Numbered from the stretch's first letter, positions 18,401 through 27,060 are shown. The stretch: DNA of 64,000 nucleotides from JAGIBJ01 sp032119795 (GCA_032119795.1 JAUMFO010000016.1:62001-126000), one strand, 5' to 3'. Notes: a model not told the origin generated them from the sequence alone. Numbers and translations are program-made.

Positions 18401-19510
18401 ATGGCCGCAGCTGATCCCTACAAGACCCTGGGCGTCGACCGCTCGGCGTCGCCGGAGGCGATCAAGAAGGCCTACCGTGCGCTCGCCCGCAAGCACCACC
18501 CGGATAACGAGGGTGGCAACGAAGACAAGTTCAAGGACATTCAGGGTGCCTACGACATCCTGAGCGACCCCGAGAAGAAGTCGGCGTATGACCGTGGCGG
18601 GTTCCAGGTGCCCGGCATGGGCAGTCCCTCGGACTTCTCGATGAGCGACCTCGCCGACATCCTCGGCGGCGTCTTCGGGAGCCGCATCCCGGGCGGCGGT
18701 GGCGGGCGCCAGCAGCGCAGCCAGGTGCAGGCTCGTGGCCGCGACCTGGAGACGCAGGCACGGATCACGTTCGATCAGTCGATCGCCGGCGCCGAGATCA
18801 CGCTGCCCGTGCCCTCGCAGGATCCTTGCCCGGACTGCCGCGGCACCGGCGGGCGGCCCGGCTCGGCGATGACGACCTGCCCGGAGTGCTCGGGCCAAGG
18901 CGTCGTGATCACCAGCGACGGACTGTTCACCAGCCAGACGCCGTGCCCGAAGTGCCGCGGCGTGGGTCGTGTGCCCAAGGACGCCTGCGCCACCTGCCGC
19001 GGCACGGGTCGCCGGCCTGGCGGCTCGACGCTGCGCGTGAAGGTGCCCGCCGGCATCCGCGACGGTGGCCGGATCAAGGTCGCCGGTCGTGGCGAGCCCG
19101 GCGTCGGCGGTGGCCCGCGCGGCGACCTCTACGTGATCGTGCACGTCGCACCCTCGCGCGTCTTCCAGCGCAAAGGCGACCACCTGGAGATCGAGCTGCC
19201 GATCACGGTCGTCGAGGCGCTGCGCGGCGCCGAGGTGAAGGTCCCGACGCTCGACGGCACGAAGACCATTCGCGTCGCGCCTGGCACCAAGCACGGCACG
19301 CTGCAGCGACTCAAGGGCCTCGGCCCGCCGCTCTCCGGCAAGGGCGGGGCCCGCGGCGATCTGCACTACCGGATCGCGATCGACGTGCCGAAGGATTTGA
19401 ATGACGAGCAGAAGGCGCTCGTGGATGCTCTCGGCGCCTCGCTCTCCTACGACCCCCGCGAGGATCTGATGAAGCGCGCGCAGGCGCGCGGAGGAGGCGT
19501 GAATGTCTGA
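18401..19510 (+). CDS. dnaJ: Chaperone DnaJ (Hsp40)
   Basis: 369 residues. The J domain has HPD in 'RKHHPDNEGG'. The Gly-rich region is short. Four zinc-binding repeats follow: CPDCRGTG, CPECSGQG, CPKCRGVG and CATCRGTG. The C-terminal substrate-binding domains are complete. It stimulates DnaK ATPase and delivers substrates. The gene overlaps hspR by 8 bases, so the repressor is translationally coupled to DnaJ. Confidence 0.97.
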   Translation: MAAADPYKTLGVDRSASPEAIKKAYRALARKHHPDNEGGNEDKFKDIQGAYDILSDPEKKSAYDRGGFQVPGMGSPSDFSMSDLADILGGVFGSRIPGGGGGRQQRSQVQARGRDLETQARITFDQSIAGAEITLPVPSQDPCPDCRGTGGRPGSAMTTCPECSGQGVVITSDGLFTSQTPCPKCRGVGRVPKDACATCRGTGRRPGGSTLRVKVPAGIRDGGRIKVAGRGEPGVGGGPRGDLYVIVHVAPSRVFQRKGDHLEIELPITVVEALRGAEVKVPTLDGTKTIRVAPGTKHGTLQRLKGLGPPLSGKGGARGDLHYRIAIDVPKDLNDEQKALVDALGASLSYDPREDLMKRAQARGGGVNV

Positions 19511-19946
19511 CGACTTTCAGCAGCAGCGCCACCAGCAGCAGGGTCAGCGCCCTGAGCAACGCGTCACACGAACTCGCATCGAGGTGTCGGCAAGTCGCGG
19601 CGTCTTCATGATCTCGGTCGCCGCCGAGCTCGCAGACATGCACCCGCAGACGCTGCGCATGTACGAGCAGCGCGGGCTCATTCAGCCGCAGCGTTCGCCG
19701 CGCGGCACCCGCCTTTACTCCCAGGACGACGTGGAGCGCCTGCGCCGCATCCAGGAGATGACGGCCGAGCTGGGACTCAACCTCGCCGGCGTCGAACGCG
19801 TCCTGGAACTCGAGGAGCGCCTCGAGCACCTCGAGCGCCGCTACACCGCCATCGAGCGCCGCCGCCTGGAGCTCGAGCACGAGGTGCAGCGCCTGCGCGA
19901 CGAGCGCAACACGACGATCGTGCGCTGGGTCCCGCCGGGGTCGTAA
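19503..19946 (+). CDS. hspR: Heat-shock repressor HspR (MerR family)
   Basis: 147 residues. After a Gln-rich N-terminus (FQQQRHQQQGQRPEQR), the MerR-type helix-turn-helix reads 'MISVAAELADMHPQTLRMYE', followed by 'QRGLIQPQRSPRGTRLYS', the HspR signature. The C-terminus is a long coiled coil (about 95-140). In Streptomyces, HspR binds HAIR repeats with DnaK as co-repressor to control dnaK, clpB and lon. Here matching repeats lie upstream of dnaK and clpB. Its position last in the dnaK operon gives a feedback loop. Confidence 0.95.
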   Translation: MSDDFQQQRHQQQGQRPEQRVTRTRIEVSASRGVFMISVAAELADMHPQTLRMYEQRGLIQPQRSPRGTRLYSQDDVERLRRIQEMTAELGLNLAGVERVLELEERLEHLERRYTAIERRRLELEHEVQRLRDERNTTIVRWVPPGS

Positions 19947-19959
19947 GCGCCACTCGGCG

Positions 19960-19977
19960 ATTATCGTTTCTGATAAT
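19960..19977 (+). promoter_or_regulatory. AT-rich operator/promoter palindrome of a small HTH operon
   Basis: ATTATC-GTTTCT-GATAAT is a perfect 6-N6-6 inverted repeat in an otherwise very GC-rich context. The right arm (GATAAT, 19972-19977) is also a near-consensus -10, 9 nt before the first ATG. A dimeric HTH protein binding here would block the promoter directly; the HTH gene in the operon is the obvious candidate. Confidence 0.6.
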
Positions 19978-19986
19978 TACGGGTCC

Positions 19987-20241
19987 ATGCGCGAGCTGCC
20001 CGACGACTTGCTGCGCGTGCTCGAGCTGAGTGACCTTGACCGCTACTACGACGACCGCGACCGCGACGAGGAATCCGTGGCGTCGGCGGTGGCTGCACAC
20101 CTCGCGCGGCCCAGCCCACGAGACCAGCGCACGATCGCTGAACTCCCGCGCTACAAGCGTCTGGCCGAGCGCTGGCAGGACTGGGGGGCGGTCGTCTCGT
20201 CCTCGCAGGCGCTCGCCGCGGCGATGCTCGAGGCCGAGTAG
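19987..20241 (+). CDS. Small acidic protein of unknown function
   Basis: 84 residues, beginning MRELPDDLLRVLELSDLDRY. It is strongly acidic in the first half (DLDRYYDDRDRDEES) and Arg-rich in the middle (ARPSPRDQRTIAELPRYKRL). It is predicted helical, with no signal peptide or membrane segment. It is not recognised as a family member. The stop codon is immediately followed by the ATG of the HTH gene, so the two are made together. By position it could be the partner in a two-component regulatory or toxin-antitoxin-like unit, but nothing in the sequence proves this. Confidence 0.65.
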   Translation: MRELPDDLLRVLELSDLDRYYDDRDRDEESVASAVAAHLARPSPRDQRTIAELPRYKRLAERWQDWGAVVSSSQALAAAMLEAE

Positions 20242-20718
20242 ATGTCTCGACTGAAGTTCCGAAACGTCGACGCTGACCCCACCGACCCAGTCTCAACCTG
20301 GCCGTATGAGGGCCTCGTGACCGCGATCGAGCGCGGGTCGCTGTCTGACTGGCGGCGCATCGCCCGCGAACTGCGCCGCGAGCCATGGGGAGCGGTCGCC
20401 GCCTCGCTCGATGACTACCTCGCCTACGCCGAGGCGACCGGAGCCACGGCGCTCATGCAGTACGCGCTTACCCAGTCCCGCAAGACCGCCCACGAGGCGG
20501 CCGTCGAACAGATCGCAATGCAGGTACGCGACCTCGTGGCCGCGTCCGGCCTGACGCGCGCCGAGTTTGCGGCTCGCGCAGCCACGTCGCCCTCGCGCCT
20601 CTCGACCTATTGCACGGGCAAGGTCACGCCCTCCGCCGCGCTGCTCCTGCGGTTTGAGCAGATCGCGAACCAGACGCAGGCGGAGAACTTGCCGGCGGCC
20701 AATGCCCGCAAGTGCTGA
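20242..20718 (+). CDS. Helix-turn-helix transcriptional regulator
   Basis: 158 residues. The N-terminal 90 residues form a helical domain (SRLKFRNVDADPTDPVSTWP, then 'YEGLVTAIERGSLSDWRRIA'). The C-terminal part holds an XRE-like HTH: 'VAASGLTRAEFAARAATSPS', then 'RLSTYCTGKVTPSAALLLRF'. It starts directly after the upstream stop without a gap. The promoter of this operon has a perfect palindrome, consistent with autoregulation. The target and signal are unknown. Confidence 0.8.
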   Translation: MSRLKFRNVDADPTDPVSTWPYEGLVTAIERGSLSDWRRIARELRREPWGAVAASLDDYLAYAEATGATALMQYALTQSRKTAHEAAVEQIAMQVRDLVAASGLTRAEFAARAATSPSRLSTYCTGKVTPSAALLLRFEQIANQTQAENLPAANARKC

Positions 20719-20900
20719 CGTCCCGCGCAGTTGGCGCCAGCCTGCTGCTCTTCTTCGCGATCGTCGCGGCCGTGATCTTCGCTGGCTTCGAGGTCGCACT
20801 CGCTGCGTTCATCCTGAGCGTGATCGTTGCCCCGAACCACTGGTACCGCGGAGCCGCCGGCGACCAGAGCACGTCGATGGAACACCCCGGCGGGTTCTAG
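20712..20900 (+). CDS. Small membrane protein of unknown function
   Basis: 62 residues from a GTG that overlaps the HTH gene's last codons, consistent with translational coupling. One long hydrophobic stretch (ASLLLFFAIVAAVIFAGFEV, continuing to about residue 38) could form one or two membrane helices. It is followed by 'APNHWYRG' and a short polar tail. No recognised family. The frame could be fortuitous, but the length of the hydrophobic segment argues for a real protein. Its stop overlaps the stop of the convergent gene (CTAG). Confidence 0.5.
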   Translation: MLTSRAVGASLLLFFAIVAAVIFAGFEVALAAFILSVIVAPNHWYRGAAGDQSTSMEHPGGF

Positions 20901-21529
20901 CCGGCCGGACCAATGGTGGAGTACCTCCAGCGCATCTGGTGGAACTCGTAGGTCGGGTGAACCCAACGACCGTCGACGCGCTCGAACTGGCGGCCCTCCT
21001 CCCACGGGCAGAGTTCCTCGTTGATGATGTGCAAGAGGTCTCCAACGACTTCGTCGACGATCTCGTCGCCCTGGGCGACCGCGACCTCGAGCGTTCCAAC
21101 TGCCGGCTCGCGCACCTCGCGGACGTCCTGGCTCAGACGAAGACGTGCCGCCAGCTCTGGATCCAGCGGGCTGCCATCGCCTGAGATACGCACCCAATAG
21201 TGCGTCACTGCAGGGCCGGGCGGCTCATAGATAAACCGGCCCGCTCTCACCTCGGTCCCGTCAATCCACGGCGGCGTGTTCGGCTCCGGGAGCCGTCCTG
21301 CCGAGAACTGCAGGCCACCGAGCTGGAGCACCACGATGTCGGCCACCGACCGACCCCAGCGGACCGCCTCTTCGACCAACACTGCGCCGTCCGGGAAAGG
21401 CTCCGTCACGCCCCTGGCGAGCTCAAGCGAGAACGTGCCCAGTTGCCGGTCGTCGTGGTCTTCATCGCTGGCTTCGATGATGAGCACACGGGTGGAGTCG
21501 TCGGAGAGACTCGCGGCAGCGTCCGGCAT
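20897..21529 (-). CDS. Hypothetical protein
   Basis: 210 residues, start MPDAAASLSDDSTRVLIIEA. Mixed alpha/beta composition with no signal peptide or membrane helix and no recognised motif. The opening 'VLIIEASDEDHDDRQLGTFS' and 'VADIVVLQLGGLQFSAG' look like strands of an all-beta or mixed core. TAGGTT (21538-21543, minus strand) is 8 nt before the ATG, supporting the start. Its stop overlaps the convergent small membrane gene. Confidence 0.65.
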   Translation of the reverse strand: MPDAAASLSDDSTRVLIIEASDEDHDDRQLGTFSLELARGVTEPFPDGAVLVEEAVRWGRSVADIVVLQLGGLQFSAGRLPEPNTPPWIDGTEVRAGRFIYEPPGPAVTHYWVRISGDGSPLDPELAARLRLSQDVREVREPAVGTLEVAVAQGDEIVDEVVGDLLHIINEELCPWEEGRQFERVDGRWVHPTYEFHQMRWRYSTIGPAG

Positions 21530-21551
21530 TGGGGCGCAACCTACTCGGTCA

Positions 21552-22976
21552 TCAGCCCCAAGCCGCCAGCAGCTCGTCCGGACTGACGACCCGGTCGATC
21601 GCCGTCCCTGGGGCGACGCCCGTCGCCGTCACCGCGACGAGTTTCGCCGCCTCGGCGCCGGGGATTCGCGCGCGGTGCGCGGCCAGCGCCGCCGCGTCGG
21701 CGGCGTCGAACGGTGCGCGGCCTCGCCACTTGACCGAGCCAACGAAACCAATCACCGTCGGCTCGGGCTGGTCGCCTCCGACGAGGTCGACCTCGATGGT
21801 GCCGGTCCGATCCCAGAAGGCACCAACGTGGCGGGCGCCGCCGAGCTCGGCAGACACCGAAGGCTCGAGAAGCAGCCGCTCCAGCGACTCCCGCACGAGC
21901 GGCTCGATCGCGTGCCCCCGGTACGTGCTCCAGCCGCCGATGATTCGGCGAACCACGAGGTCGCCGCGGCCGCGAGCCAGTTCATCGACGTGTGGCGCGA
22001 TGAACTGCAGCCAGAACCGCAGGTAGGGCTCGGCGACGCGGTAACGCGCAGGCTTCTGGGGTCGCGGCGCCGCATAGGGCAGCTCGCGCGCGACGACCGC
22101 TTTGGCGTCGACCAAGACCTCCAACGCCGCGCTCAGCGTGTTACCACGGACGCCCGAGCGATCGGAGATTCGCCCGTGCGCGACCTCCCCGGCGCCGATC
22201 GCCAGCAACACCCGCCGAGCCGACAACGCCGTCTCGAACTCCGACGCCAGCATGCGCTCGGCGCTCGTCACCAGCGCGGACTGATCGTCGACCAAGACGC
22301 GCGTCAGGAACGACTCCAGGTCTTCCCCGGCCTGCCACGTGCCGGCCAGCTGCGGGAACCCGCCGACCACGAGGTAGCGGTCGAATGCGTCGATCGCATT
22401 CGAGGCACCCGTGATCTCCGCAACGGCACTCGGGGCAAGCGGTTGCACCGCAAGCTCGCGCGTCGGGCGACCATGCAGCGGCGAACGGGCCGCGACCAGC
22501 GCGTCCATCATGCGCACGTCGGAGCCGATGGCGATCACCACCACTGGAAGGCCAGCCAGAGCACGGTCCCACGCGCGCTGGAGATCGGCAGCGAACCCTG
22601 GGTCATGCTCGACGAGGTACGGCAGTTCGTCGATGACGAGGACGACCGGCTGCTCGCTCGTCGCGCCTGCCACCGCGGCCGTCAGCGCCGCCGTCCACGT
22701 CCGGAAGGCGACGTCGGCTGCGCTCGATGCAGCGGGCAGACTCGACGCCGCCAACGCCTCTTGGAAGTCGAGCAGCGCCTCCTCACGCCCGCGGGCCGGG
22801 GCTTGAAAGAAGCAGTACGGAACGTTGGCCGCGTCGCAGAATTCCTGGACCAGCCGCGACTTTCCGACGCGACGCCGACCGCGAAGCCACACCAACCGAC
22901 CCGCCGACCCTTGCCGCGCCGCGGCGAGTTCCTCCGCCAACCGAGCAACGTCGGCATCTCGTCCTACAAACCGCAT
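21552..22976 (-). CDS. Archaeal-type AAA ATPase with C-terminal DUF234/nuclease-like domain
   Basis: 474 residues from the ATG at 22976 (MRFVGRDADVARLAEELAAA). The Walker A-like motif is 'GRRRVGKSRLVQEF', and Walker B is 'VVLVIDELPYL'. A winged-helix segment follows (GRISDRSGVRGNTLSAALEV). The C-terminal third, with 'TIEVDLVGGDQPEPTVIGFV' then 'GSVKWRG', resembles the DUF234/PD-(D/E)XK-like part of this ATPase family (D...G-x-VKW). These proteins are common in archaea and actinobacteria, and their cellular role is not established. A 13-bp inverted repeat lies just upstream and contains a -10-like TAGAGT 8 nt before the ATG. Confidence 0.85.
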   Translation of the reverse strand: MRFVGRDADVARLAEELAAARQGSAGRLVWLRGRRRVGKSRLVQEFCDAANVPYCFFQAPARGREEALLDFQEALAASSLPAASSAADVAFRTWTAALTAAVAGATSEQPVVLVIDELPYLVEHDPGFAADLQRAWDRALAGLPVVVIAIGSDVRMMDALVAARSPLHGRPTRELAVQPLAPSAVAEITGASNAIDAFDRYLVVGGFPQLAGTWQAGEDLESFLTRVLVDDQSALVTSAERMLASEFETALSARRVLLAIGAGEVAHGRISDRSGVRGNTLSAALEVLVDAKAVVARELPYAAPRPQKPARYRVAEPYLRFWLQFIAPHVDELARGRGDLVVRRIIGGWSTYRGHAIEPLVRESLERLLLEPSVSAELGGARHVGAFWDRTGTIEVDLVGGDQPEPTVIGFVGSVKWRGRAPFDAADAAALAAHRARIPGAEAAKLVAVTATGVAPGTAIDRVVSPDELLAAWG

Positions 22977-22978
22977 CG

Positions 22979-23023
22979 GAGATAACTCTAGCCCAGAATA
23001 GTGTTCCCAACTAGAGTTATCTC
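22979..23023 (-). promoter_or_regulatory. 13-bp perfect inverted repeat at the ATPase promoter
   Basis: GAGATAACTCTAG (22979-22991) and its exact complement CTAGAGTTATCTC (23011-23023) flank a 19-base spacer. On the minus strand the arm next to the gene contains TAGAGT 8 nt before the ATG. It may be an operator, a transcript-end structure, or the remnant ends of a mobile unit. Confidence 0.6.
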
Positions 23024-23076
23024 GGGTGCCAGTCATCGGCCGGTGGCCTGAACTGCATCGACCAAGTCGACTCCCC

Positions 23077-25878
23077 CTACGGCCGCGTCACCTTCAGGTT
23101 CTTGATCAGGTGCTGCTGATACATCGGGCCGGTGGCGGCGGTGAAGCCGATGCAGCCGGTTTTGGCGTAGGAGAGCTGGAGGCCGCCGCGGTAGGAGCCG
23201 TCGATGAAAAAGCGGGTCCAGCCGCCGACGTTCTGGATCTTCACGCGCGACGTGCGGCCCGCGAGGATCACGCTGCTCGCCGGCCAGCCCGGCGTCGACG
23301 TCTGGAGCCAGGTCGGGTAGCCCGACTTGCCCGGCGCCCCCGTGGCGATGCCGACGAAGTTCTCCGACGGGTTGTAGCGCTCCTTGCGGGTCACCAGGCC
23401 CCACGCGGTGCCCTGGTAGCCGACCCAGCCAAGGCCGACGCCCGGGTTGTTCAGGAGCGCCGCTGGCTTCTGGTCGAACACCGCGAACGTCAACCCGTAG
23501 GCGCCGTTGCCGCCGCTGAGCTCGGCGTCGAACTCGACGACCATCCGGTTGGGATCCAGGCCCGTCGGGCACGCGTAGGCCACACCAATCTGGTTGGCCG
23601 TGGCGCTGGTGAGCTGCAGGCCGGCTGCGGTCGTCTTCGCTGAGTTCACCGGCGTCGTGCCGGCGGCCTTCGGATACGTCCAGCTCAGGGCACTCGTGAA
23701 GTCGGTCGGTGGGTTCGTGAACACGTGGTCGTCCCAGGTGTCGACGACCTCGACGGTGTTGTCGCCAGCTCGCAGGCGGAAGCTCGGAATCGACGGGCGC
23801 GCTCCTGCTCGCTCGCCGACCGTGATCTCCACGGGAGCGCCACCGTTGACCGACACCTTCGTCCGCCACGGGTAGTCCTCCAGCTCGTCCGGCAGTGGTG
23901 GGTTGCCGTAGCCGTCGGTCACTGCCGGCGTCGCATAGGTCAGCTCACACAGGTCGCCCTCAGCGGGGTTCTGCAGCGGCACGTCATGCGGGCCGCCGGT
24001 CGCGTCACCGATCCACGTCGGGCCACCGCCGCAGGGGCCCTCGATCATCGCCGCTGAGCCGTCACGCTCCGGTGGCGGAACCGAGCCTTCGGGGATCACC
24101 TGGCGCCGACTCACCAGCAGGCGCGGCTTGGTCGCCAGGCCGCCCGCGCGCACCGTGAACGGCAGCACCTGCGCGGCGCTGCGGTTGCCCGCGGCGTCGA
24201 TCAGGGTGGCCTCGAGCACGTACTCGCCAGCAGCGCCGTCGACGCCGTAGCCACGACCATCCCAGGGCGTCTCCGTGACGCCTGCCGGCAGACCTCGCCG
24301 CAGTTCGCTGCCGAGCACCGTGCCGCCCGCGCCGCGCCGCCACGTCAGCTGCACGTCGCCGCGCTCCATCAAATTCAAGCGAATCACCGTTCCGGAGCCG
24401 GAGGGCGTCGCCGCGAAGACGGCCGGCTTCAGCGCCGAGCCCTCATCTGGCGCCGTCACGCCGAGCGGGAACAGGGCGGGCGGCAGCCGGTCTGGCCCGC
24501 GAGTGGCGAGGTAGAGCGCGCCGCGGTCGACGACGCCCTCGTCGTCGGCGTAGGGCACGCGCACCATCAGATCTGGGGTGGCGTCGCCGTCGAGGTCGCC
24601 AGCACCAAGCGCCTGGCCGTCGTAGCCGGATTGGAGGATGCCGGCGGCGTCGCGCATAGGAACCGGGACCAGCGGGCCGTCGGCTGTCTCGGTCGACGGC
24701 GCCGTACCGGTCAGCGCAAGGACGCGGACCTTGCCGTAGCTCGTGAGCGCGAGGTCCTGGCGACCGTCGCCGTTGTGATCACCCGCGGGCTGCACGCCAT
24801 AGAAGCTCTCACCCTGCGCCGGCGCGATCTTGATCGACGCCGTCGTGGCGGGATCGATCGTGCCGCCGGTGATCGCGCGGCCGGGGACGACCTGCAGCGA
24901 CGACGAGTTGTCTGGGTAGCCGTTCCGGATCACGAGGTCGCCGACGCCGTCACCGGTGAGATCGCCGAACGCTCCCGGCGCCAGACTGATCGACTGCGAC
25001 GAGGCGAAGGAGAGGCCCTTCACCACGATCGCCGCCGCGTCCGGGCCGGCCCCCGAGAGGCGGGCGTTGCCGGCGCGCCCGAGCGTGATGAAGCCGCGGT
25101 CCGGCTGGAACAGGTCGCCGCGGCCGTCGCGGTTGACGTCGCCGACGGGCACCGGCGACTGCAGATCCGTCGTGCAGGAGTAGAAGAACCCGTACTTCCA
25201 GGAGCAGGTCTGGATGCCGCCGATCACGACCAGCCGGGCGCCGGTCGTGCGTGCGTCGATCGCCGAGACGCGTGGGCCACCGAGCACGATCACCGCGTCG
25301 GTGGAGCGCTTGCGGACGAGGTCGTCGTAGCCGTCGCCGTTGAAGTCGCCGACCTTCATCAGCGGGCCGGAGTAGTAGGTGGCGGCGTTGGTGATCGACG
25401 TGACGCGCGCGCCGCCCGCCCCGAGCGACGCGTCGCTCGGCGATGCCGAGCCATAGAGGACGAAGGAACGTGTGCCGCCGGCGAAGGCGATGTCGCCATA
25501 GCCGTCGCGGTCGACGTCACCAGCGGCGCGGCCCGAGTCGACAGCCTCCCCCGCCGGGTCGACGACAAACCCCTTGCCACCCTTGGACGGCAGCTGCAAG
25601 CCGCCGGCGTCGCGCGTGCCGAGGACGATCTCGAACCTCCCGGCGTTCAAGACCGAGAGGTCAGCGAGGCCGTCGCCGTTGACGTCGCCGATCGGGTGCA
25701 CGCCAGCGCTGAATCGCGCATTGGCCGCGCTGGGGCCGGTGAACTTGGCGGTGGCCTGGAGCGGGCCGGCGAGGCTGGGGCCCGCCGCCGTGAACAGGCC
25801 GAGGATTGCAGCGGTGACCGCCACCGCCGAGCGAGAGATCGAGCGAGCAGCGGAGCCGGAGGAGGTGACACTGAACAT
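23077..25878 (-). CDS. Secreted FG-GAP/VCBS-repeat protein with C-terminal lectin-like domain
   Basis: 933 residues. Signal peptide to about LAGPL. The first 470 residues hold about seven FG-GAP repeats with Ca2+-binding D-x-(N/D)-x-D-G loops, such as 'GDVNGDGLADLSV', 'GDFNGDGYDDLV' and 'GDHNGDGRQDLAL', forming an integrin-like propeller. A middle beta-rich region (about 480-730) includes an FlgD-like segment (TETPWDGRGYGVDGAAGEYV). The last 190 residues (LTSATANQIGVAYACP... 'GVGLGWVGYQGTAWGLVTRK') look like an L-type-lectin jelly roll and are shared with the protein at 33429-35000. Extracellular adhesion or ligand binding is likely. GGAGAGGTG precedes the ATG. Confidence 0.85.
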   Translation of the reverse strand: MFSVTSSGSAARSISRSAVAVTAAILGLFTAAGPSLAGPLQATAKFTGPSAANARFSAGVHPIGDVNGDGLADLSVLNAGRFEIVLGTRDAGGLQLPSKGGKGFVVDPAGEAVDSGRAAGDVDRDGYGDIAFAGGTRSFVLYGSASPSDASLGAGGARVTSITNAATYYSGPLMKVGDFNGDGYDDLVRKRSTDAVIVLGGPRVSAIDARTTGARLVVIGGIQTCSWKYGFFYSCTTDLQSPVPVGDVNRDGRGDLFQPDRGFITLGRAGNARLSGAGPDAAAIVVKGLSFASSQSISLAPGAFGDLTGDGVGDLVIRNGYPDNSSSLQVVPGRAITGGTIDPATTASIKIAPAQGESFYGVQPAGDHNGDGRQDLALTSYGKVRVLALTGTAPSTETADGPLVPVPMRDAAGILQSGYDGQALGAGDLDGDATPDLMVRVPYADDEGVVDRGALYLATRGPDRLPPALFPLGVTAPDEGSALKPAVFAATPSGSGTVIRLNLMERGDVQLTWRRGAGGTVLGSELRRGLPAGVTETPWDGRGYGVDGAAGEYVLEATLIDAAGNRSAAQVLPFTVRAGGLATKPRLLVSRRQVIPEGSVPPPERDGSAAMIEGPCGGGPTWIGDATGGPHDVPLQNPAEGDLCELTYATPAVTDGYGNPPLPDELEDYPWRTKVSVNGGAPVEITVGERAGARPSIPSFRLRAGDNTVEVVDTWDDHVFTNPPTDFTSALSWTYPKAAGTTPVNSAKTTAAGLQLTSATANQIGVAYACPTGLDPNRMVVEFDAELSGGNGAYGLTFAVFDQKPAALLNNPGVGLGWVGYQGTAWGLVTRKERYNPSENFVGIATGAPGKSGYPTWLQTSTPGWPASSVILAGRTSRVKIQNVGGWTRFFIDGSYRGGLQLSYAKTGCIGFTAATGPMYQQHLIKNLKVTRP

Positions 25879-25937
25879 GCCGCACCTCTCCTAGATCGTT
25901 GGGACCGCTCCAGTTTGATTGGCCGGCCTCAGGCGCT

Positions 25938-26423
25938 TCAGAACGCCATTCGGAAATGCGTGTCCAACTCCGCGAGGAGGAGCAGTTGGCCTTTGACGAG
26001 CTTCTCGCGGGCGACGCCCAGCGCCACCCACTCGGCGCGGTCGACCTCCGGGAACTCCTGCTGCTTGCCGGAGCGCGGCGGCCACTCGAGGGCGAATGTG
26101 TTGCTCACGAACGTCGCCGGATCTAGCGTTGGCGCCTCGACGGCCCAAGCGACCACCCGCTTGCCGCCGGACTGCTTGACCTCACCGAGCGAGATCAGCT
26201 CACCGGGCGGCGCAGGCTGGCCGGTCTCCTCCGTGAACTCGCGTTTGGCTGCGTCGAGCGCGTCCTCGGCGCCGGCGTCGAATTCCCCTTTGAAGATCGA
26301 CCAGGCGTGGGCGTCCTTCTTGGCCCAGAACGGCCCGCCCATGTGCCCGATCAGCACCTCACACTCGCCCTCTGCTGTGCGACGAAACGGCAGCAGGCCG
26401 GCGCTGGTTCTCACGGTCGGCAT
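25938..26423 (-). CDS. NUDIX hydrolase
   Basis: 161 residues. The Nudix box appears as 'GEFDAGAEDALDAAKREFTE' followed by ETG, with REFTEETG intact but one residue more than usual between the Gly and the catalytic helix. The motif 'GPFWAKKDAHAWSIFKGEF' is typical of the small family of bacterial nudix proteins acting on unknown nucleotides. Cytosolic. It is followed 11 bases downstream of the PIN gene in the same direction but need not be functionally linked. Confidence 0.85.
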   Translation of the reverse strand: MPTVRTSAGLLPFRRTAEGECEVLIGHMGGPFWAKKDAHAWSIFKGEFDAGAEDALDAAKREFTEETGQPAPPGELISLGEVKQSGGKRVVAWAVEAPTLDPATFVSNTFALEWPPRSGKQQEFPEVDRAEWVALGVAREKLVKGQLLLLAELDTHFRMAF

Positions 26424-26434
26424 GGCCGGGAACC

Positions 26435-26845
26435 TCAGAGTGTCGAGGGGTCGACGATGGTCAAGCGCTTGAACCGCTCTCGGTAGAACCCACGGTCGCG
26501 CGTCAGCAGACGATCTGCCTGCTCCAACGCGTGACTCCCGACGAGAAAGTCAGCGATCACGCGGTCCCGCGGACCTCCGCCCAAGCGGTAGTCCTTCCAG
26601 AGCGAACCGGCGCGGGCCGCAGCGCGGGCTGTCATCGGATCAAAGTTGATCCCCATCGCGGTGAGCCGAGTGGCGCAGGCATCGCCTGATGGGAACCAGG
26701 CGCTCGTCTCAGCCCAAACGATGTCGGAGACGACCAGCCGCCCCTCGGCCGAGCAACGTCTCAGAGTCTGAAGCGCACCGGCGCCAAACGCGGGGTCGGC
26801 ACCCAGGAGATCGAGGAGGACGTTCGTGTCGACCGCCGTGATCAC
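26435..26845 (-). CDS. PIN-domain toxin (VapC-like)
   Basis: 136 residues. Start MITAVDTNVLLDLLGADPAF. Probable active-site acids are D6, E46 (VWAETSAW), D99 (VIADFLVGSHAL) and D117 (LTRDRGFY). 'PRDRVIADFLVGSHALEQAD' is the standard third motif of the family. A 4-base overlap with the AbrB-type antitoxin gene upstream makes a complete type II module. It is distinct from the VapBC pair at 15 kb, which has a ribbon-helix-helix antitoxin. Confidence 0.9.
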   Translation of the reverse strand: MITAVDTNVLLDLLGADPAFGAGALQTLRRCSAEGRLVVSDIVWAETSAWFPSGDACATRLTAMGINFDPMTARAAARAGSLWKDYRLGGGPRDRVIADFLVGSHALEQADRLLTRDRGFYRERFKRLTIVDPSTL

Positions 26846-27060
26846 GAAGGTCGCAGCTCGTCCATCAGCGCATCCGTCGAGGCGGGCAGCGAAAGGCTGC
26901 CGAACGCCTCTGCGAACGGATCCGAAACCGCTCGCTTGACCGCGACGAGCCTCCCTCGCTCGGCCTCAAAGTCGAGCACCTCGCCGGGCCGGATCCCGAG
27001 CTCGTCGCGGAGCCGTTTGGGGATCGTCACCTGACCCTTCTCAGATACCTTGGCATTCAT
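26842..27060 (-). CDS. AbrB/MazE-type antitoxin
   Basis: 72 residues from MNAKVSEKGQVTIPKRLRDE, the classic swapped-hairpin AbrB domain ('KGQVTIPKRLRDELGIRPGE'). The C-terminal 30 residues (FAEAFGSLSLPASTDALMDE) would contact the PIN toxin. The start at 27060 is supported by TACTTT (27067-27072, minus strand) 6 nt before the ATG; an in-frame ATG further upstream at 27117 lies before that promoter. Confidence 0.85.
   Translation of the reverse strand: MNAKVSEKGQVTIPKRLRDELGIRPGEVLDFEAERGRLVAVKRAVSDPFAEAFGSLSLPASTDALMDELRPS

Noticed and set aside
22979..23023. Insertion-sequence ends around a small element
   Set aside because: No transposase or target-site duplication; the repeat overlaps the ATPase promoter, so an operator is simpler.
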